From: Nitrospirota bacterium
Lineage (GTDB): Bacteria; Nitrospirota; Thermodesulfovibrionia; Thermodesulfovibrionales; JdFR-88
Reading direction: 5' to 3'
DNA length: 64,000 bases
NCBI GenBank assembly: GCA_021789935.1
Contig: JAJYIR010000009.1
Span: forward strand, 1 to 64,000
Below, piece by piece: positions 33,257 through 41,803 of the stretch. Below the pieces are notes generated by a model. The model saw nothing but the letters and a program-made list of their open reading frames with translations. It was not told the origin of the DNA and made no database searches. Position 1 is the first letter of the stretch. Every line of letters begins with the position of its first letter. The position numbers and the translations under genes are program-made.

Positions 33257-34720
33257 TTATTGGTCAAACCGCTTCCTTTGGCTCTGAGGCGCTATCTTGA
33301 GCTCATTACGGTATTTTGCGACAGTGCGTCTGGCTATCTCTATTCCACTGCCCTTGCATAAAGTCACAATTTCATGATCGCTTAAGGGTTTCTGAGGGTC
33401 TTCTTCCGTCACCATCTTTCTTATCAGGTCCTTGACCGATGTGGAGGACACTTTCCCGTTGCTGCCCTGCACCCCGCCCGAGAAGAAGAACTTCAGGCTG
33501 AAAAGCCCATGGTCGCAAGCCAGATACTTGCTTGATGTGGCCCTGCTTACGGTGCTCTCATGCAGCCCGAGCTCTGTCGCCATGTCCCTCAGGTTCAGGG
33601 GCCTCAATTGACTTCTTCCCTTTTCAAAAAAATCGCGCTGAAAATTAAGTATGCTTTCCGCGACCCTGTATATGGTCTTGTTCCTCTGGTCCAGGCTTTT
33701 TAAGAGCCATACCGCCTGGCGCAGTTTGTCATCAATGAACTGCTTTTCCTCTTTTTGCAGAGTGTTTTTCTGGGAGATAAGTTTTTTATAAAGGTGCGAC
33801 AGCCTGAGCTTCGGCAACCCCTCGTCATTGAGCAGTATATGGAACTCCCCTTCTGTTTTCACAACGAATACGTCCGGGGTCACGTAGACCGGGCTGGAGT
33901 TCGAGTAGTTCCTTCCCGGCTTCGGTTCCAGCGTCTCTATCACCTTGACGGCGGCAAGGACCTCATCCATGCTGCAGTTGTATTGTTTTGCGATCTGGTT
34001 ATATCTTTTTTTTTCGAGGTCATGGAGGTTCCCCGTAATCAGGGACTCCACCAGGCTTCCCCGCAGGCCGAGGCTGTCAAGCTGCATGAGGAGGCATTCC
34101 TGCAGGTCACGGGCGCCGACCCCAGTGGGATCGAAACTCTGGACCAGTTTCAGGGCCTGTCCGGTCTCTTCCACCGTGCAGCCCGCCATGCCCGCCATAT
34201 CCTCGATAGCGGCTTGCAGGTACCCGTTTTCATCAAGGTTCCCTATTACAACCTCCGCCGCCTCCCTTATCCTGCCTTCTATCGGGGAGAGCCTTAACTG
34301 CCACAGCAGATGGTCCTGCAGGTCTCCATCCTTGCTTACGAAACTCTCAAAAGAGGGTTGGGCGACAGTCCCTGGATTGAAATAGCCCAAGTCCCTTCCA
34401 TCGAACCCCCGCTCCTCGAAATAATCGTCTGTCTCGGTCATGTTCATGAGTTTTTCAAGCGGGGCTTCCGCATCGTCATAATCGGGCCCCGGCTCAAGGC
34501 CGGATTCAGCCTCCGCCGCCTCGCGGCTCCCCGGGTCCTCATCAGGAGGGGCGGGTTCTTCAGCCTCCTCTTCCAAAAAAGGGTTTTCCATAAGCTCATT
34601 TGTAAGGGACTGGGAAAGTTCGAGCTGCGGCATCTGAAGGAGTTTTATCGCCTGCTGAAGCTGGGGGGTGAGGATAAGCTTCTGAAGGAGTCTTATTTCA
34701 AGACGGTTATCGAGCGCCAT
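33257..34720 (-). CDS. rpoN: RNA polymerase sigma-54 factor
   Basis: 487 residues. The glutamine- and leucine-rich activator-interacting region I is present (LTPQLQQAIKLLQMPQLE), then an acidic linker, the core-binding domain, the HTH (MATELGLHESTVSRATSSKY) and the C-terminal RpoN box ARRTVAKYR that contacts the -24 element. It directs transcription that needs AAA+ activators. Start follows directly on the lptB stop, so translation is coupled; 15 bp separate it from hpf. Confidence 0.96.
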   Translation of the reverse strand: MALDNRLEIRLLQKLILTPQLQQAIKLLQMPQLELSQSLTNELMENPFLEEEAEEPAPPDEDPGSREAAEAESGLEPGPDYDDAEAPLEKLMNMTETDDYFEERGFDGRDLGYFNPGTVAQPSFESFVSKDGDLQDHLLWQLRLSPIEGRIREAAEVVIGNLDENGYLQAAIEDMAGMAGCTVEETGQALKLVQSFDPTGVGARDLQECLLMQLDSLGLRGSLVESLITGNLHDLEKKRYNQIAKQYNCSMDEVLAAVKVIETLEPKPGRNYSNSSPVYVTPDVFVVKTEGEFHILLNDEGLPKLRLSHLYKKLISQKNTLQKEEKQFIDDKLRQAVWLLKSLDQRNKTIYRVAESILNFQRDFFEKGRSQLRPLNLRDMATELGLHESTVSRATSSKYLACDHGLFSLKFFFSGGVQGSNGKVSSTSVKDLIRKMVTEEDPQKPLSDHEIVTLCKGSGIEIARRTVAKYRNELKIAPQSQRKRFDQ

Positions 34721-35449
34721 TTAGAGCCTGAATTCCTGTCCGAGATACGTCTCCCTGACCCTGGGTTCCGCTATAAGTTTTTCAGGGACCCCCTCGAAAA
34801 GGATCTTCCCATCGCTTATTATATAGGCCCTGTCTGTGATGGACAGTGTCTCCCGGACGTTGTGGTCTGTTATAAGTATTCCCAGACCTTTCTCTTTTAA
34901 ATATCCTAGCATCTTCTTCAATTCTATTATAGCAATTGGATCAATTCCGGTAAAAGGCTCGTCAAAGAGCATGAAGCTTGGCCCCGTCGCGATGGCGCGG
35001 GCGATTTCAGTCCTCCGCCGTTCACCGCCGGAAAGCCTGTACCCTTCCCGTTCGGCAAAATTCCCAAGGTTGAACTCGGCCAGGAGCGTTTCAACGCGCT
35101 CCTCTATAGCGGCTTTGTCCCGGCCATTGGTTATCTCAAGCACAGAGCGCAGGTTCTCCCTCACGGTAAGCTTTCTGAAGATGGAAGGTTCCTGGGGCAG
35201 GTAGCTTATGCCCCTGCGCGCCCGCTGGTACATGGGCAGAAGGCCGATGTCCTCGCCGTCAAGCTCTATCCTGCCTCCCTCTGGCCTCAGAAGCCCCGCT
35301 ATCACATAGAAAGTCGTGGTTTTGCCTGCCCCGTTTGGGCCCAGAAGGCCCACTGTCTCGCCGGAGCGCACCTCCACGCTTATGCCCTTCACCACGGTGC
35401 GGCGGCCATAATTTTTGGTTATATCCGTTGCCTTAAGTAAGCGGGTCAT
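34721..35449 (-). CDS. lptB: LPS export ABC transporter ATPase LptB
   Basis: 242 residues. Walker A GPNGAGKTT, signature LSGGERRRTEIARA, Walker B FMLFDEPFTGIDP and H-loop ITDHNVRET; the last has the spacing typical of LptB. It powers LptFG, which extract LPS from the inner membrane. ATGA overlap with lptA upstream; directly followed by rpoN. lptF/lptG are not in the window. Confidence 0.96.
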   Translation of the reverse strand: MTRLLKATDITKNYGRRTVVKGISVEVRSGETVGLLGPNGAGKTTTFYVIAGLLRPEGGRIELDGEDIGLLPMYQRARRGISYLPQEPSIFRKLTVRENLRSVLEITNGRDKAAIEERVETLLAEFNLGNFAEREGYRLSGGERRRTEIARAIATGPSFMLFDEPFTGIDPIAIIELKKMLGYLKEKGLGILITDHNVRETLSITDRAYIISDGKILFEGVPEKLIAEPRVRETYLGQEFRL

Positions 35450-35967
35450 TTGCCTTCTATAAAGACCTTGCTGTTTGTGACGTCCATCTTGTCCGTGGAA
35501 ACAAAGTACTTGATGGTTGTGCCGGTAACCACGGTTTTCGCCTGGGCTATCTTCGGGTTTTTACTGAAAAGTATGCTGTCACTGGCCTTTTCGTAATGTG
35601 CCTGCCCTGCGGTTACAACGCGCCCTTCCTTGATGAGCTTTACGCTGCCTGTTGCGTCTATGGTCTGGACCCCGCCGTCTTCAGCGTAGTGGACCACCAT
35701 CTTGTCCGCATATAGCTCCATGTTGTCATTTTTAGCTGCGACCCTGCCTTCGAAAATGGCGGTATGGGTGGTCTGGTCCGCTGAAAGCGTATCGGACGTT
35801 ATCACAATGGGTCCCTTCTTCGCGGCTTTCTTTGTTTTCCCCTGTCCCTGGGAGGGGGGCTTCACCTGGGCGGTTTTTTTCGTGGATGCGGCCCCGCACG
35901 AGACGGAGGAAAAAGCCGGCAGGAGAAGCATTAAGACAAATATGCTAGTAAAAGATCGCTTTGACAT
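35446..35967 (-). CDS. lptA: LPS transport periplasmic protein LptA
   Basis: 173 residues. Signal peptide (to about residue 26) and a single OstA/LptA beta-jellyroll domain (ITSDTLSADQTTHTAIFEG, then MELYADKMVVHY). It forms the periplasmic bridge that carries LPS between LptC and LptD. It overlaps lptC by 23 bp and lptB by 4 bp, so the three are translationally linked. Confidence 0.92.
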   Translation of the reverse strand: MSKRSFTSIFVLMLLLPAFSSVSCGAASTKKTAQVKPPSQGQGKTKKAAKKGPIVITSDTLSADQTTHTAIFEGRVAAKNDNMELYADKMVVHYAEDGGVQTIDATGSVKLIKEGRVVTAGQAHYEKASDSILFSKNPKIAQAKTVVTGTTIKYFVSTDKMDVTNSKVFIEGK

Positions 35968-36472
35968 GCCTGTCCAACCTCACATTTTTTTTCTGGTCGG
36001 CCTCAAGTCCCTGGCCTTCTATCCTGACCCCCTTTTTTTGGAGAAGGACCACATCGTTGCTTCCCGTATTGAGCTTCCCGCCAGGCACAATCTGCAAGGA
36101 GCTGGTTTTAACATCAAACCCCTGCACCTGGCTTTTTATTGTACCTGCCAGGGAAAGCGTATTGCTGTCCAGGTTATATTGTCCTCCGCTGGCCGTAAGC
36201 CGCGCATTTTCAGAAGGTATATTTATTGCCACATCGCTCAGGCTCGCCGTGCCGCCGTCACCGGAAAAAACAGCTTTCTTCGAGGTGGCAGACCATAATG
36301 TCCTGCTGTCAACGATATTCAATACTTTTATATCGGACAGGGACGAGCTATATTCCGCCTGTTTATGAGGGACGGTTTGGACGGTTTCACCCGTCTTATG
36401 GTTTACCGCAAACGCGGACAGCGCCGCCCCCATAAGAACAAGGGCGGGCAGGAATTTCCTGGATCGGGCCAT
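35945..36472 (-). CDS. lptC: LPS export inner-membrane anchor protein LptC
   Basis: 175 residues from ATG 36472. One N-terminal membrane segment (about 7-24) and an LptC/OstA-like periplasmic jellyroll (LSDVAINIPSENARLTASGG). It receives LPS from LptBFG and hands it to LptA. The start is chosen because GGGAGG lies 7 bp upstream; the ATG at 36487 immediately follows the aroE stop and would place that site inside the gene. Sequence conservation of LptC is low, so the call rests mainly on fold pattern and position before lptA. Confidence 0.88.
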   Translation of the reverse strand: MARSRKFLPALVLMGAALSAFAVNHKTGETVQTVPHKQAEYSSSLSDIKVLNIVDSRTLWSATSKKAVFSGDGGTASLSDVAINIPSENARLTASGGQYNLDSNTLSLAGTIKSQVQGFDVKTSSLQIVPGGKLNTGSNDVVLLQKKGVRIEGQGLEADQKKNVRLDRHVKAIFY

Positions 36473-36487
36473 GCCCAAGCCTCCCAT

Positions 36488-37318
36488 CTAATGGCCCTGC
36501 ATGCCGTTAAGCAGGGCTTCGCGCATCACTTCGTGCGGCGGGCGCACTCCCGTCCACAGTTCCTGGGCGAAAACTCCCTGCCATAGCAGCATTCCAAGCC
36601 CGTGAAAGGTCTTGAGCCCGGCCTTCCGGGCTTCCCGCAAAAAAGGTGTCTGCCTGTAAATGAGATCGCCCGCTACTGAGCCTGGCGGCAGTTTAAGCGG
36701 GTCTGCAGGCACGGGGTCGGTTTCCTTAAGCCCGAGCGGAGTGGCATTTATCAGGATATCGACGCCTTCCAGGTTACTGACGTCTCCGGCAGTCTCCACG
36801 TTGTTTCTTATCCTTTTCAAGTCCCCGGCGAGTTTTTCCAGTTTTCCCTTATCAAGGTCGAAAATCCTCAGCGTGCGGGCCTTTTCCGATAAATAATAGC
36901 TGACTGCCCTCGATGCCCCTCCGGCCCCGCAGATAAGGATGTTTTTGCCTTCCCAATCTATCTTTTCTTCGGCGAGAGACTGGATAAAACCCCTGCCGTC
37001 GGTATTGTAGCCCTTGAGCCTGCCCCCATCGTTTACGATGGTGTTTACCGCGCCGATAAAGGCGGCTTCCTTGTCAACCTCATCCAGGAACGGGATCACC
37101 TTTTCCTTATGGGGTACGGTAATATTCACCCCCCTGATTCCCAGTGCCCGGACTGCCCTGACGGCGTCCGGCAGATCTTCGGGTTTTACATCGATGGCCA
37201 GGTAACAGTAGTCCTGGCCAGTTTGCCCGAATGCCGCGTTGTGCATCTGGGGTGAAAGGCTGTGTCCCGCCGGATGGCCGAAAAGGGCCAGAAGTCTTGT
37301 GCTTGCGGTTATGTTCAT
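36488..37318 (-). CDS. aroE: Shikimate dehydrogenase
   Basis: 276 residues from ATG 37318. Substrate-binding domain with GHPAGHSLSPQMHNAAF and the catalytic Lys in NITVPHKEKVIPFLDE; the NADP domain has GAGGASRAVSYYLSE; C-terminal DLIYRQTPFLREA. It reduces dehydroshikimate in aromatic amino-acid synthesis. A TTG at 37390 in frame overlaps the upstream gene by 17 bp and adds a non-conserved N-terminus, so I prefer the ATG. It has an odd position, between DUF512 and the lpt genes. Confidence 0.93.
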   Translation of the reverse strand: MNITASTRLLALFGHPAGHSLSPQMHNAAFGQTGQDYCYLAIDVKPEDLPDAVRAVRALGIRGVNITVPHKEKVIPFLDEVDKEAAFIGAVNTIVNDGGRLKGYNTDGRGFIQSLAEEKIDWEGKNILICGAGGASRAVSYYLSEKARTLRIFDLDKGKLEKLAGDLKRIRNNVETAGDVSNLEGVDILINATPLGLKETDPVPADPLKLPPGSVAGDLIYRQTPFLREARKAGLKTFHGLGMLLWQGVFAQELWTGVRPPHEVMREALLNGMQGH

Positions 37319-37373
37319 GCCGGCAAAAGAAAAAACTCTTCCGGGTCCATTCTCATGCCCTTCCTGATTGTTA

Positions 37374-38684
37374 TCATGGCTGTCTCCCAATGGCTTCCAG
37401 TATTCCCTGGGGAGTTGCCCCGATGAGCAGGGCCTTAATGCCCAGGGCCGCTTCCATATCTGTTACCGCCACATCGTCCAGGAATATATCCTCTCCCTCC
37501 CTGACTACCGCGTCCGGCACGAGTAGTATATCATGCGATGGGGCGTATTCTTCGAGGCTTTTAAGCACATCCCGCCCGGTAAGAAGTCCGGTAACCGTGA
37601 CGGACGTGCCAAAAAAACGGTTTTCCACCGGCACCAGCGTTATATGGTGTCCCTGTTTTTTGAGCTTTTCAATGAACTTTGAGAGATACGGGTAAAATGA
37701 TGTCCCGGTGAAGGCCAGGTATTTAAGCAACGACGGGTTTTTTGCCTGGCCCGGCCTCTTTGCCTGGTGCAGGAACAGTGGGACCATCCCAACGCCGTTT
37801 TCTATCTGTGGAAGGTCGCCGTAATCCGATACAGGGGGCAGGTTTGCCCCGGCTTTTATGTAAAGTTCATCCGCTCCGTAAACGATGTTTTCGCCGTGTT
37901 TTTTCCTGAAGCGCTTCTGGAACCGGTCTATCGTGTCCAGGGCCTCAGCCGCTTCTTCCTTGCCGGCGGGCCTTATCCTGGCCTTGCTGAAGGAGGTAAG
38001 TCCGACCGGGACAACGGCTATAGACATTATGTAAGGATAAAAAGAGTAGAGGTCTCTTATCGTTTTAGCCAGAGATTTGCCGTCATTAATGCCTGGGCAA
38101 AGTACTATCTGTGTATGGGCCCGGAGCTTGTTCTCCCTGAAAAAGCGCAGGTCTTTCATGATGTCCGGCGCACCCGGGTTACCCAGCATCTGTCTTCTTA
38201 TCGCGTTGTCAGTGCTATGGACGGATATGTAAAGCGGGCTCAGCCTTTGCCTGGTTATGCGTTTTTTGTCGGCCTCCGTAAGGTTGGCCATGGTTATATA
38301 ATTTCCGTAGATAAAGGACATCCTGTAGTCTTCATCTTTCAGATAAAGGGACTTTCGCATGCCTTTCGGAAGCTGTGAGACGAAGCAGAAAACACAGCGG
38401 TTGCCGCATCTTTTGACGGGGAAATGCTTCAGGGCTATCCCCGGGCCGCTGCATTCGGGAATATCAAGTTTAACCCTGCCGGCTTTTTTGAACTTCATGT
38501 CCAGGGTGCAGCTGTCCTGGTGGAAAAAGAAATCTATCAGGTCTGAAATCCTGTTGCCGTTTATCGAGATGAGCGTATCGCCCGCGCTGATGCCGGCCAT
38601 GGCTGCAAGGCCGCCGCGGGTAACGCTTTCCACCTCAACTCCGAGCTTTTCTCTCTGACGCAATCTTGAGTCCTCTTTGAACAT
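37374..38684 (-). CDS. DUF512 family radical SAM-like protein with N-terminal PDZ domain
   Basis: 436 residues. A short PDZ-like domain (about 12-65; LAAMAGISAGDTLISING) is followed by a radical SAM core with the cluster motif CGNRCVFCF (CxxxCxxC) near residue 95. The DUF512 C-terminal region includes YGADELYIKAGANLPP and a second conserved block (TGLLTGRDVLKSLEEYAP). Found in Firmicutes, Nitrospirota and Desulfobacterota; the substrate is unknown. It overlaps pgsA by 50 bp. Confidence 0.9.
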   Translation of the reverse strand: MFKEDSRLRQREKLGVEVESVTRGGLAAMAGISAGDTLISINGNRISDLIDFFFHQDSCTLDMKFKKAGRVKLDIPECSGPGIALKHFPVKRCGNRCVFCFVSQLPKGMRKSLYLKDEDYRMSFIYGNYITMANLTEADKKRITRQRLSPLYISVHSTDNAIRRQMLGNPGAPDIMKDLRFFRENKLRAHTQIVLCPGINDGKSLAKTIRDLYSFYPYIMSIAVVPVGLTSFSKARIRPAGKEEAAEALDTIDRFQKRFRKKHGENIVYGADELYIKAGANLPPVSDYGDLPQIENGVGMVPLFLHQAKRPGQAKNPSLLKYLAFTGTSFYPYLSKFIEKLKKQGHHITLVPVENRFFGTSVTVTGLLTGRDVLKSLEEYAPSHDILLVPDAVVREGEDIFLDDVAVTDMEAALGIKALLIGATPQGILEAIGRQP

Positions 38685-39198
38685 ATTGCAGGCCTGAGGC
38701 CGCCGTTAGCCCGGCGGCTAACCATACCATCGCCTGGATGACGGCCGCTGTGATATGGCCGTAGTTTATTTTCAGGAGCACGGCAGTCAAAAGGGTGAAC
38801 TGCGCGGCTATTGCGAGCTTGCCTGTCCGAGTAGGCTCTATCCGAACGGCCCCGCCGGAAAGGCTCAGCAACCCCCATCCCAATGTAACTATTATATCTC
38901 TGCTCAAGACCACAATTGCAAGCCAGACCGGGATTATATGGAGCGTTAGAAACACTATGAAGGCCGTAATGAGCATGAACTTGTCCGCCAGAGGGTCCAG
39001 GAAAGAGCCGATGTCCGGGTTCTTTCCGCTCAACCTCGCTATCATGCCGTCCAGCTTGTCAGTGAGGGCTGCAAAAAGGAAAATGATAAAAGCGTAATCG
39101 AACCTCTTGTAGGCCGCCGCGGTAGCGAAGCACGGGATGAGTACTATCCTTAGCAGGGTGAGTATGTTGGGGATGTTCAGGGGAATGGCGTTCAGCAT
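38635..39198 (-). CDS. pgsA: CDP-diacylglycerol-glycerol-3-phosphate 3-phosphatidyltransferase
   Basis: 187 residues, four or five membrane segments. The CDP-alcohol phosphotransferase motif is complete: DKLDGMIARLSGKNPDIG, then SFLDPLADK, with the three catalytic Asp residues and the conserved Gly. It makes phosphatidylglycerol-phosphate in the inner membrane. No Shine-Dalgarno is seen before the ATG. 22 bp after a TPR gene. Confidence 0.92.
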   Translation of the reverse strand: MLNAIPLNIPNILTLLRIVLIPCFATAAAYKRFDYAFIIFLFAALTDKLDGMIARLSGKNPDIGSFLDPLADKFMLITAFIVFLTLHIIPVWLAIVVLSRDIIVTLGWGLLSLSGGAVRIEPTRTGKLAIAAQFTLLTAVLLKINYGHITAAVIQAMVWLAAGLTAASGLQYVQRGLKIASERKARS

Positions 39199-39220
39199 GG
39201 TCTGGACACGTGTACGCTTT

Positions 39221-40330
39221 TTATGGGATGTTGACAGGCAGGTTCCTGAAATCCGGCTTTTTTATTCCCAGTTTTTTGTAACAGTCAGTATCCTTCAGCG
39301 GCTTTTTTAGTGAAGGGGCGCTCTGTCCTTGAAGCAGCAGCTCCAGAAAGCTGGAGGAGTGGCAGGCCTCTACGGCAAAACCGTGCTTTTTTGCGGCATC
39401 GATGGCCTTTTGCGCCAGACCTATGGCGGTCTTCACGCGGCCCTCCATAGACTTTAATTCCGCTTCCGACAGGAGGCAGTAAATCTTCCCCCTTGGGTCC
39501 CTGGTCTTGCCAAAAAGTTTTTCGGCCTCCTTCAGAGAGCGCAGGGATTTTGCCTTTTTGCCCATGATAGCCAGGGACTTGCTCGCACTCCAAAGCGTGT
39601 AGGAGGAGCTGACTATGTCGCCTATGCGGTTGTAAACACGCAGGGCCCTCCTGAAATATGCCAGGGCCTCATCATGGCTGCCGGACATCCTCATTGCGTT
39701 GCCAATGCCGCAGAAGGAGTATGCGAGCCCGAAGGGATCTTTGAGTTTCCCAAAAAGCGCGTTTGCCTTCGTGTAATTGCCAAGCGAGGACTTGTAGGCC
39801 CCTTTGATCCTTAATGCCCCTCCAAGCCCGTTTAAACAATAGCCTGCCGCGTGGAGGTCTCCAAGGCCGGTGAAAAGTCTTTTTGCTTCGGAAAAAGCCT
39901 TTATGGCGCCTTCTATATCGCCTTTTATCCTGAGGGTACCGCCCTTGGACCACAGAACAAAGGCCAGAGCCTCTTCATCATCAAGCTTATTGTAAATCTT
40001 TTCGGACTGGCCAAGGAGCGCAAGGGCCTTTTTCCAATCGCCCTGTGCCCTGTGGGAAAGGGCAAGGCTGGAGGCCGCATCCGCCTGATGGCTTTTGCTC
40101 CCAAGCTTCCCGGCAAAGAGCTCCGCTTTTTCATAGTGGGCGATGGCCTTGACAAAGTCCCCAAGCATCCTCCAATTGTGGCCTGAAAGCAGGTGGCAAT
40201 TGAAGAGGTTTTCGTAATCCTTGCTGTCAATCGACCGCTGCGCGGCGCGAAGCACAGACAGAGATTGCCTGTAGAGCGCCTTCTGCCTCAGAGAGTCTGC
40301 CTTATCGAGTGTGTTTTTTCCCGTTTTCAT
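39221..40330 (-). CDS. Tetratricopeptide-repeat protein of unknown role
   Basis: 369 residues, cytoplasmic (no signal), filled with about eight TPR-like helical pairs of 38-40 residues (AIKAFSEAKRLFTGLGDLHAAGY-like units; ALAYFRRALRVYNRIGD). The 40-residue spacing with conserved GD and YN positions is close to the Rap/NPR-type or kinesin light-chain TPR. It has no catalytic motif, so it is probably a scaffold or regulator. It has an A-rich leader with no Shine-Dalgarno. Confidence 0.8.
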   Translation of the reverse strand: MKTGKNTLDKADSLRQKALYRQSLSVLRAAQRSIDSKDYENLFNCHLLSGHNWRMLGDFVKAIAHYEKAELFAGKLGSKSHQADAASSLALSHRAQGDWKKALALLGQSEKIYNKLDDEEALAFVLWSKGGTLRIKGDIEGAIKAFSEAKRLFTGLGDLHAAGYCLNGLGGALRIKGAYKSSLGNYTKANALFGKLKDPFGLAYSFCGIGNAMRMSGSHDEALAYFRRALRVYNRIGDIVSSSYTLWSASKSLAIMGKKAKSLRSLKEAEKLFGKTRDPRGKIYCLLSEAELKSMEGRVKTAIGLAQKAIDAAKKHGFAVEACHSSSFLELLLQGQSAPSLKKPLKDTDCYKKLGIKKPDFRNLPVNIP

Positions 40331-40367
40331 GAATTTCTGATTTCTGTTTTATTTTTCTGTTTTTTTA

Positions 40368-41063
40368 TTATTTTCTCAGGGAGCGGATCAGGCCAGCGTA
40401 ATCGCCCGTACCGTAAAAAGCCGATCCCATAACGAGGATGTCCGCTCCGGCCCGCACTACGGTTTCGAATATCCCGCCCGGTTTCACTCCGCCATCCACT
40501 TCTATCAGCACGTGCGGATTTTTTTCTTCGGCAAGTCTTTTGGCCTCCGTTATCTTTTCAAGCGCATTAGGTATAAATGACTGGCCGCCGAAGCCAGGGT
40601 TCACGGACATTATTAGCACCATGTCAAGATCCTGAATGATGTTTTGAAGGCTCGAAACAGGGGTCGCCGGGTTGAGGGCCACGCCCGCCCTGGCGCCGCG
40701 TTTTTTTATTTGGTTTACCGTTCTGTTCAGATGCACGCATGTTTCCATATGGACCGTTATAAAGTCCGCACCTGCATCTATAAAATCGTCCAGGTACCGG
40801 TCCGCATCCTCTATCATGAGATGGACATCCATGGGAAGGCCGGTGGCGCTCCCTATCGCCTTGACGACTGATGGGCCGATTGTCATGTTCGGCACGAAAT
40901 GACCGTCCATGATATCCACATGCAGCAAGTCGGCGCCAGCTGACTCTGTGGCCTTCAGCTCTTCGCCAAGCCGTAGAAAGTCCGCAGATAAAAGGGACGG
41001 GGCGATATAGGACCTCCCGGTTCCCTTTTGTATGTTTTTTCTTTTTCTGTTTGTTTCCATCAT
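40368..41063 (-). CDS. rpe: Ribulose-phosphate 3-epimerase
   Basis: 231 residues, TIM barrel. Motifs: PSLLSADFLRLGEEL, metal and catalytic sites in HVDIMDGHFVPNMTIGP, MSVNPGFGGQSFI and EVDGGVKPGG. It interconverts ribulose-5-P and xylulose-5-P. The first 17 residues (METNRKRKNIQKGTG) are encoded by an A-rich tract and are not typical of the family. The start overlaps the PASTA gene stop. Confidence 0.95.
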   Translation of the reverse strand: MMETNRKRKNIQKGTGRSYIAPSLLSADFLRLGEELKATESAGADLLHVDIMDGHFVPNMTIGPSVVKAIGSATGLPMDVHLMIEDADRYLDDFIDAGADFITVHMETCVHLNRTVNQIKKRGARAGVALNPATPVSSLQNIIQDLDMVLIMSVNPGFGGQSFIPNALEKITEAKRLAEEKNPHVLIEVDGGVKPGGIFETVVRAGADILVMGSAFYGTGDYAGLIRSLRK

Positions 41064-41803
41064 TCCTGGCCCGTCAGTTTTTTCTGGTTTCCCCCGCCAA
41101 GAGGGCTGTTCCCCTCCTGAGGGCCCAAAAAAAGGACCACCTTCTGTCCTGCTATGATCTTTGCGCCCGGCCCCGGCTTCTGGGAGGAGACCGCCTGATC
41201 CCCTTCAACTCCGGAACTCCCTTCGAAAACAGGCTCCAAGCCGAGTGCGGCAGTCAGGTTTTGCGCCTGAGCAATGCTCATGCCCGTGAAATCAGGGCAG
41301 TAATAGCTTACCTCAGAGGGGCCGTTGCTTACAATAAGAGATACGGGCCCGCTCTTCTCGCCCGGGTTCGGGTCTTGTGCAATGACCGTGCCTTTTGCCA
41401 TATTGTCTGAATAAACAGGGATGGTTTTTAAAACCTTCAGTCCGGATTTTTCAAGAGAAGAAACGGCTTCCTCCAGGTTGCTGCCCAGAACGGAAGGCAT
41501 GAGCGGTGTTGCGGGCCCGAGGCTGAGGACCACTTTTACGGCACTGTCGAGCCCGGCGCTTCCGCCTGCGGCAGGCTCCTGGGTGATGATGAAGCCTGGC
41601 GGGATTACGGGGTCAAAGTCCTTGCCATTTACCTCCAGCTTAAGCCCCAGGTCCCTGAGCTTGCTCATAGCCGCCACCGGCGAACTTCCTTTCAGGTCCG
41701 GCACCGCAACTTTTTTGTTCATGATGATGACTTTATACGTTAGAAAACCGGACGCTATTCCCAGGAGGACAAATAAAAAAATTAAAAGGGCCTTTTTCTT
41801 CAT
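41060..41803 (-). CDS. Membrane-anchored PASTA-domain protein
   Basis: 247 residues. One membrane segment (about 5-25), then three PASTA repeats (about 32-100, 101-170, 171-240; VAVPDLKGSSPVAAMSKL, MPSVLGSNLEEAVSSL, CPDFTGMSIAQAQNLTA). There is no kinase or transpeptidase domain. The repeats face the periplasm and may bind muropeptides or cell-wall enzymes. It sits between rsmB and rpe, an order seen in other deltaproteobacterium-like genomes; the ATG overlaps the rsmB stop. Confidence 0.9.
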   Translation of the reverse strand: MKKKALLIFLFVLLGIASGFLTYKVIIMNKKVAVPDLKGSSPVAAMSKLRDLGLKLEVNGKDFDPVIPPGFIITQEPAAGGSAGLDSAVKVVLSLGPATPLMPSVLGSNLEEAVSSLEKSGLKVLKTIPVYSDNMAKGTVIAQDPNPGEKSGPVSLIVSNGPSEVSYYCPDFTGMSIAQAQNLTAALGLEPVFEGSSGVEGDQAVSSQKPGPGAKIIAGQKVVLFLGPQEGNSPLGGGNQKKLTGQE

